A DNA stretch of 49,579 nucleotides from Bacillota bacterium (GTDB lineage: Bacteria > Bacillota > Clostridia > Peptostreptococcales > Anaerovoracaceae). The stretch covers positions 1 to 49,579 of the forward strand of contig JALEHL010000024.1 of the NCBI GenBank assembly GCA_022770665.1, in the 5' to 3' direction. Positions 45,190 through 49,579 of this stretch are shown piece after piece; position 1 is the first letter of the stretch; each line of letters starts with the position of its first letter. The position numbers were made by a program, and so were the translations under genes. Below the pieces are notes generated by a model, which saw nothing but the letters and a program-made list of their open reading frames with translations, ran no database searches and had not been told where the DNA came from.

Positions 45190-45840
45190 ATGGTAAAACA
45201 GGAAGATATCAAAGAAATTCTTGACTGGCTGGAAGCACAGTATCCTGACGCAGAATGTGCGCTGCACCATGAAAATGTGTTTCAGCTTCTCGTTGCAGTG
45301 GCTCTGTCGGCGCAGACCACAGATAAGAGCGTCAATCAGGTGACACCGGCCCTCTTCGCAAAATATCCGGATCCGGCGTCTCTGGCTGCGGCGGATGTTT
45401 CGGATGTCGAGGAATGCCTGAAGCGGATCGGTATGTACCGGACCAAAGCAAAGAACATCATCGGTATGGCGAAGGTTCTGACGGCCGAGTATGACGGAGA
45501 AGTTCCGGAAGACTATGAAGCGCTGGTCGCACTGCCCGGCGTGGGAAGAAAGACTGCCAATGTGGTGCTTTCTGTAGGCTTCGGACAGCAGCGGATTGCT
45601 GTGGATACTCATGTGTTCCGGGTTGCCAACCGGATCGGTCTGGTGCATGAAAAGGATGTGCTGAAAACGGAGCTCGCTCTGATGGACCGCATTCCGCAGG
45701 AGCGGTGGTCCAGGACGCATCACAGCCTGATCTTCCACGGACGGCAGTGCTGTGACGCCAGGAAGCCGGACTGCGGGCACTGCCCGGTGAGCGAGTTCTG
45801 CGAATACATCAATAAAAGCGAGCAAGGAGCTGAAATATGA
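45190..45840 (+). CDS. nth: Endonuclease III (DNA glycosylase/AP lyase)
   Basis: 216 residues from ATG 45190, directly behind CAGGAGGAAAAC; an earlier in-frame ATG lies before this site. The helix-hairpin-helix LPGVGRKTANVVL carries catalytic Lys121, and Asp139 follows in IAVDTHVFRVANR. The 4Fe-4S loop has Cys188-x6-Cys195-x2-Cys198-x5-Cys204. It removes oxidised pyrimidines and nicks AP sites. The stop overlaps the cysteine synthase ATG (ATGA). Confidence 0.96.
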   Translation: MVKQEDIKEILDWLEAQYPDAECALHHENVFQLLVAVALSAQTTDKSVNQVTPALFAKYPDPASLAAADVSDVEECLKRIGMYRTKAKNIIGMAKVLTAEYDGEVPEDYEALVALPGVGRKTANVVLSVGFGQQRIAVDTHVFRVANRIGLVHEKDVLKTELALMDRIPQERWSRTHHSLIFHGRQCCDARKPDCGHCPVSEFCEYINKSEQGAEI

Positions 45841-46763
45841 TTTATCAGAATATATTAGATGCCATCGGACATACTCCGATCGTCCAGCTGAACCGCATGA
45901 CAGGCCCGGAAGATGCCCGGGTGCTGGTGAAATTCGAGGGACTCAATGTAGGAGGATCCATAAAGACGAGAACTGCCTATAACATGATCTGTCAGGCGGA
46001 GAAGGACGGGATCCTGAAGCCGGATTCCGTCATCGTGGAGCCGACCAGCGGAAACCAGGGAATCGGCCTGGCACTGGTGGGTGCAGTGAAGGGGTACAAA
46101 ACGATCATCATTATGCCGGATTCCGTCAGCCATGAGCGGAAAATGCTGGTGGAGCACTACGGCGCGGAAGTGATTCTGGTGCATGACGCCGGAAATATCG
46201 GTGACTGTATTGAAGAATGCGTGAACCGTGCAGCACAGATGGCAGAGTACGACCCGAAGGTTTTCGTGCCGCAGCAGTTCGAAAACAAAGCGAATCCGAT
46301 GGTGCACAGACACCACACAGGACTGGAGATCCTGGAGCAGGTGGCAGGTCCGATCGACGGATTCTGCTCCGGCATCGGTACCGGAGGTACCATCACCGGC
46401 ATCGGGGAGACGCTGAAAGCGCTGAATCCGCAGATCGAGATCTGGGCGGTGGAACCGGAAAACGCAGCGATCCTGTCCGGCGGCAGCGTGGGAACCCATC
46501 TGCAGATGGGCATCGGCGACGGCGTGATCCCGGGCGTGCTGAATCAGAAGATTTATGATGATATCTTCATCGTGACCGATGAGGAGGCGCTGCAGACCGC
46601 GAAAGACCTGGCTTCAAAAGAAGGTCTCATGTGCGGCATTTCCAGCGGCACCAATGTGGCAGCAGCACTGGCGCTGGCAAAGAAACTGGGAAAAGGAAAG
46701 ACGGTGGTGACCGTCCTGCCGGATACCGCAGAGCGGTATTTCTCCACACCGCTGTTTGAATAA
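45837..46763 (+). CDS. cysK: Cysteine synthase family protein (PLP-dependent)
   Basis: 308 residues of O-acetylserine sulfhydrylase type. PLP lysine is Lys43 in GGSIKTRTA, the substrate loop is PTSGNQGIGLA near 69-79, and the phosphate loop is GIGTGGTITG near 176-185, with CGISSGTNVAAAL near 258-270. The usual asparagine-loop motif is TSGNTG; here Thr is replaced by Gln, and the KDR of the lysine loop is KTR. The fold is sure, but the best substrate may differ from plain O-acetylserine. Coupled to nth and followed by an ArsC-like gene. Confidence 0.85.
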   Translation: MIYQNILDAIGHTPIVQLNRMTGPEDARVLVKFEGLNVGGSIKTRTAYNMICQAEKDGILKPDSVIVEPTSGNQGIGLALVGAVKGYKTIIIMPDSVSHERKMLVEHYGAEVILVHDAGNIGDCIEECVNRAAQMAEYDPKVFVPQQFENKANPMVHRHHTGLEILEQVAGPIDGFCSGIGTGGTITGIGETLKALNPQIEIWAVEPENAAILSGGSVGTHLQMGIGDGVIPGVLNQKIYDDIFIVTDEEALQTAKDLASKEGLMCGISSGTNVAAALALAKKLGKGKTVVTVLPDTAERYFSTPLFE

Positions 46764-46801
46764 GGATGATTGCATAAAGATGATTGGATAAGGAGGAACG
46801 G

Positions 46802-47149
46802 ATGAACCTGCAGATTTTCGGAACGAAAAAGAATGCGGACAGCAGAAAAGCGGAACGCTATTTCAAGGAGCGGGGCATCAGATTTCAGTTCATTGATATG
46901 AAAGAAAAAGGACTGAGCCGCGGAGAACTGCAGTCCGTGTGCCAGGCAGTGGGCGGATACGAAAAACTCCTGGATCCAGATTGTAAACAGAAGGATCTGC
47001 TGGCACTGATCACCTATATTTCCGAGTCCAGCCGCATGGATAAAATTCTGGAAAATCAGGGGGTACTGAAGCTTCCGATTGTTCGGAACGGCAGGCAGGC
47101 CACCGTGGGATATCAGCCCGAGGTCTGGAAGTCATGGGAGAATCATTAA
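46802..47149 (+). CDS. ArsC/Spx-family thioredoxin-fold protein without active-site Cys
   Basis: 115 residues from ATG 46802 behind AAGGAGG; an in-frame ATG at 46784 precedes that site. The fold signature FGTKKNADSRKAERYFKERG matches the ArsC family, where the N of KKNADSR is normally the catalytic Cys. The later conserved segment LKLPIVRNGRQATVGYQPE (91-109) is kept. Without the Cys it cannot act as an arsenate reductase in the standard way; a regulator or adaptor role like Spx is possible. It ends an operon with nth and cysK. Confidence 0.82.
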   Translation: MNLQIFGTKKNADSRKAERYFKERGIRFQFIDMKEKGLSRGELQSVCQAVGGYEKLLDPDCKQKDLLALITYISESSRMDKILENQGVLKLPIVRNGRQATVGYQPEVWKSWENH

Positions 47150-47163
47150 ACAATGAAAACAAG

Positions 47164-47203
47164 ACTGGATAGTACTTCGCAAAAGGTACTATCCAGTTTT
47201 TTC
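47164..47203 (+). terminator. Rho-independent terminator after the nth operon
   Basis: Arms ACTGGATAGTAC / GTACTATCCAGT perfectly paired around an 11-base loop, followed by TTTTTTC. Confidence 0.88.
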
Positions 47204-47252
47204 TTGTTATTCCGGAATCGGCAAAAATATGAGGTAAATATATGGAAAACGA

Positions 47253-47282
47253 TTGAATTTCTTGCCGATAGCATGATATACT
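47253..47282 (+). promoter_or_regulatory. Probable sigma-A promoter of the fic gene
   Basis: -35 TTGAAT (47253-47258), 18-base spacer, -10 TATACT (47277-47282), about 50 bases before the ATG. Confidence 0.5.
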
Positions 47283-47334
47283 GTATATTAGACAGGCGTA
47301 AAAGTTTGACTTGATTTATAACGGAGGAGAGCCG

Positions 47335-48225
47335 ATGCGATACCTTTCGGTTACTGAAATAGCAAAAAAGTGGAATGTTTCAGAGCGCAGCGTAAGAAAC
47401 TACTGTGCTCAGAGACGAGTGCCAGGTGCATTTCTCACCGGCAAGACTTGGAACATTCCTGAAAATGCAGAGAAACCGGAGCGTTCCAATAAGAAGAAAG
47501 AGCAGCCGATTACATTACTGGATATTCTACAGGAGCAGAAAGCAAGTCAGTATTTCGGCGGCATTTATCATAAGACACAGATTGATTTGACATATAACTC
47601 CAATCGCATCGAGGGCAGTCGCCTGACTCATGATCAGACCAGATATATTTTCGAAACCAACACCATCGGCGTGGAAAACGAAGTGCTGAACGTGGACGAT
47701 GTGATTGAAACAGCAAATCATTTCCGCTGCATTGATCTGATTATTGACAATGCAAAAGCAACTTTAACAGAGAAGTTTATTAAGAAACTTCACCTGATTC
47801 TGAAGAATGGTACCAGCGATTCCAGAAAAGACTGGTCCGCTGTCGGTGATTATAAAAAAATGCCGAATGAAGTTGGCGGCATGGATACTGCCCTGCCGGA
47901 AGAAGTTGCCGATAAGATGAAAGCATTACTTACAGAATACAATGCCAAGGGAAAAAAGACTTTTGAAGATATTCTGGACTTCCATGTAAAGTTTGAGCGC
48001 ATCCATCCGTTCCAGGACGGCAATGGCCGTGTCGGCAGGCTGATCATGTTTAAGGAATGCCTGAAATATCATATCGTTCCGTTCATTATCGAGGACAATC
48101 TGAAGATGCACTACTATCGTGGACTGAAAGAATGGAACAATGAGAAAGGTTCTCTGACAGATACCTGCCTGACAGCCCAGGATAAGTATAAGGCATATTT
48201 GGATTATTTCAGGATTGCATATTAG
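47335..48225 (+). CDS. Fic-domain protein with N-terminal helix-turn-helix
   Basis: 296 residues from ATG 47335 behind ACGGAGGAGA. Residues 3-45 (YLSVTEIAKKWNVSERSVRN ... GKTWNIP) form a MerR/excisionase-like DNA-binding domain. A Fic domain follows with active motif HPFQDGNGRVGR (224-235), complete with the catalytic His and phosphate-binding Gly/Arg. An inhibitory-helix motif SNRIEG (89-94) lies N-terminal to the Fic core, so the AMP-transferase is probably kept off by its own helix. Targets are unknown. It lies at the edge of a mobile-element remnant. Confidence 0.9.
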   Translation: MRYLSVTEIAKKWNVSERSVRNYCAQRRVPGAFLTGKTWNIPENAEKPERSNKKKEQPITLLDILQEQKASQYFGGIYHKTQIDLTYNSNRIEGSRLTHDQTRYIFETNTIGVENEVLNVDDVIETANHFRCIDLIIDNAKATLTEKFIKKLHLILKNGTSDSRKDWSAVGDYKKMPNEVGGMDTALPEEVADKMKALLTEYNAKGKKTFEDILDFHVKFERIHPFQDGNGRVGRLIMFKECLKYHIVPFIIEDNLKMHYYRGLKEWNNEKGSLTDTCLTAQDKYKAYLDYFRIAY

Positions 48226-48314
48226 GAAGGGGATTTCAAAAGCGTCAAAACACGAGGGAATTTGGTGAATTGATTGAATATAGAAAATACAAAAGTATAA
48301 GGAGAAGAAGCAAA

Positions 48315-48356
48315 TTGATCAACGTACTCATGATTTGCCACGGCACCACGTCATGA
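48315..48356 (+). pseudogene. 13-codon stub resembling the start of a low-molecular-weight protein-tyrosine phosphatase
   Basis: AAGGAG lies 10 bases before a TTG that opens INVLMICHGTTS and a stop. Low-molecular-weight phosphatases commonly begin with a beta strand and then a cysteine-loop such as VCHGNICRS. The match stops at HG, exactly where mobile-element-like sequence begins. It may be a gene cut by an integration. The similarity is very short. Confidence 0.3.
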
Positions 48357-48485
48357 CGTTATCGCTGTGCGCGTAATTGTAGCGCATAATGAGGCTATTC
48401 TGCGGCAATGCGTGCCCTTTTTTCAAAATCCAGACTACCGTTTGACTACGAATGCCCAAAGATAGGAAAAATAGTGTAGAACTAC

Positions 48486-48524
48486 AGCCCTGGGCCCAAT
48501 CCATTAGGATTTGGGTGCCGGGGC
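48486..48524 (+). terminator. Imperfect hairpin, terminator-like
   Basis: Arms AGCCCTGGGCCCAATCC and GGATTTGGGTGCCGGGGCT pair with a few mismatches around ATTA, followed by TATTTGATTT. Confidence 0.45.
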
Positions 48525-48678
48525 TTATTTGATTTATAGACAAATGCAGGCGGTTTCCTCCCGAATTCTTCTACAGATCGGAACTACGATATTCCTGCAA
48601 TAGTAGTTGACTTTCAGGGCGTTGTACGGGAATATACGATGACCCTTGAGGGGTACTATTTTGCAGGAGGATTAAGCA

Positions 48679-48930
48679 ATGGAAAATGAAAAATACACAC
48701 CTACGATGCGAGGGCGGGAGCAAGTAGTCCCGATCCAGGAGAAGTTCTTGATCACGGTTCCAGAGGCCGCTAAATACTTTGGAATTGGCACGAAGCAGTT
48801 GCGGCGTCTGGCGGAAAATCATCTCAGCGACTTTGCCATCTTCATGGGCAATCGTTATCTCATCGTCAGACCTCGGTTTGAAGAATATGTGATTGAATTT
48901 ATGGCGAGCGGTGAGAAGCAGTTCAGGTAG
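48679..48930 (+). CDS. Tn916-type excisionase-like protein
   Basis: 83 residues behind GCAGGAGG. The core LITVPEAAKYFGIGTKQLRRLAEN (two halves of a winged-helix DNA-binding fold) and the following GNRYLIVRPRFEEYV match the excisionases of Tn916-like conjugative elements. In such elements the integrase gene normally follows directly; here it does not. So this is probably a surviving fragment of an integrated element. Confidence 0.8.
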   Translation: MENEKYTPTMRGREQVVPIQEKFLITVPEAAKYFGIGTKQLRRLAENHLSDFAIFMGNRYLIVRPRFEEYVIEFMASGEKQFR

Positions 48931-48963
48931 TTAGTGACTAAAAGAACTACGAATGCAACACGG

Positions 48964-49122
48964 TTAATGACATCGGCGGGCTTCTGGTCTTTGCTCCGGC
49001 AGGGCAATCAGCTTGTTTTTTATGCAAACTTCATATCCCAGCTTCTTTTCACCTGCTGTATCAAAGGAGGTAACGATGATGGTGTTTGAAATTCCAGTAA
49101 CCGTTCCCTCGCCATAAATCAT
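48964..49122 (-). pseudogene. Orphan C-terminal protein fragment, minus strand
   Basis: 52 residues read on the minus strand, MIYGEGTVTGISNTIIVTSF then DTAGEKKLGYEVCIKNKLIA. The alternating hydrophobic pattern with YGEGTV and GEKKL looks like the small beta-barrel (Tudor/SH3-like) ends of some helicases. There is no start region or ribosome-binding site and it stops at the junction with the tape-measure fragment. The family is uncertain. Confidence 0.4.
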
Positions 49123-49127
49123 GCGAG

Positions 49128-49579
49128 CTTATCTGGGATTTCATCTGCAACACCTTCTCCAATTACCTGAATGTTATTCAGAATATCGCCGATACCGTCC
49201 TCGGCTGGTTCGGCACCAGCTGGGATGAGGTGTGGAACGCTGTATCCTCCACTTTCACAAATATCTGGAACGGCATCACCACCTTCTTCTCGGAGACCTG
49301 GGAAACCATCAAAAATGTGGTCAGTGTCGGTATTCAGTTCATCGGTTCTCTGCTGGAGGCAGCATGGGATATCATCACGTTGCCGTTCCAGCTGATCTGG
49401 GAGAACTGCGGCGATACCATCACCAGCATCTGGGAGACGATCAAAACCACAGTGGGAAACGCCATCAAGGCGGTATCTTCCACGCTGTCCTCGGTGATGA
49501 ACGCCATCCAGAAGACGATCAGCACCATTTGGACGGCTATCAGCACAAAGATCAGCACGGTGGTAAACAGCATCAAAAC
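49128..49579 (+). pseudogene. Fragment of a phage tail tape-measure protein, running off the window
   Basis: About 150 residues without a credible start; the frame opens after a stop at 49098 and becomes protein-like from 49128 (LIWDFICNTFSNYL). It shows the low-complexity Trp/Ile/Thr periodicity of tape-measure proteins (TFTNIWNGITTFFSETWETI ... IWETIKTTVGNAIKAVSSTL). These form an extended coiled rod that sets tail length. No neighbouring tail genes are visible. It is either a displaced fragment or the edge of a prophage that continues to the right. Confidence 0.7.

Larger units (their letters stand above)
48226..48678. other. Gene-free stretch between fic and the excisionase
   Basis: 453 bases with no convincing gene. 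It holds a short coding stub (48315-48356), an imperfect terminator-like hairpin (48486-48524), and a TGCGC...GCGCA inverted repeat near 48367-48385. A 71-codon minus-strand frame (48328-48543) has no recognisable domain or ribosome-binding site. It looks like mobile-element end sequence. Confidence 0.5.

Noticed and set aside
48328..48543. 71-codon minus-strand frame in the gap after fic
   Set aside because: No recognisable domain, no ribosome-binding site, and it covers the hairpin at 48486-48524.
49334..49576. Minus-strand frame opposite the tape-measure fragment
   Set aside because: Antisense to a clear tape-measure-like sequence; hydrophobic repeats are the complement of its Thr/Ile/Asn codons.

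Overview
The window comes from a spore-forming, anaerobic member of the Clostridia (Bacillota), judged from spoIVA with a sigma-E-like promoter, a ferredoxin-type EFR1 C-terminus, MurT/GatD, gram-positive gene order (plsX-rnc-smc-ftsY, der-plsY-gpsA) and CIRCE control of clpB. The family cannot be fixed from the sequence; Lachnospiraceae or a close relative is plausible.

Left part (1-5.5 kb): the end of a 4Fe-4S protein, a type I DAHP synthase, a sigma-70 family factor translationally coupled to a large membrane protein (probable sigma partner), two small membrane proteins (the second split by a one-base frameshift in a T run), and a convergent AEC-type transporter. Core part (5.6-25.5 kb): a long run of housekeeping genes, plsX-rnc-smc-ftsY-der-plsY-gpsA-threonine dehydratase-M20 hydrolase-miaB, many with overlapping stop and start codons and with one clear promoter before plsX. 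It is followed by a Na/Pi transporter, spoIVA, an MFS transporter and murT-gatD. GatD lacks recognisable catalytic Cys and His. Next (25.5-29.9 kb) come a voltage-gated-type ion channel and an aminotransferase on the minus strand, a double-LysM protein, an M50 protease, an AlkD-like protein and tRNA-Val(CAC).

The most unusual region is the potassium locus (30.0-41.5 kb): a 62-aa membrane protein, kdpF, kdpA, kdpB, kdpC, ktrB, ktrA, a 48-aa membrane protein, kdpD and kdpE. KdpB has lost about 149 residues, almost exactly its ATP-binding N domain, at what looks like a short direct repeat. A 1.2-kb internally deleted group II intron sits between the ribosome-binding site and start codon of kdpD. 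The Kdp pump is therefore probably dead or decaying, while the neighbouring Ktr system looks intact. This is the best candidate for something new in the window: either a decaying Kdp operon or a KdpB-like scaffold without ATP binding.

Right part (41.5-49.6 kb): CIRCE-controlled clpB, an FCD-type GntR regulator with a perfect palindrome upstream, an nth-cysK-arsC-like operon, and a Fic protein with an N-terminal helix-turn-helix. From about 48.2 kb the DNA is a mosaic of mobile-element debris: a 13-codon stub resembling the start of a low-molecular-weight phosphatase, a Tn916-type excisionase without its integrase, an orphan minus-strand fragment, and a phage tail tape-measure fragment that runs off the end. 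No CRISPR array, rRNA or complete insertion sequence was seen.
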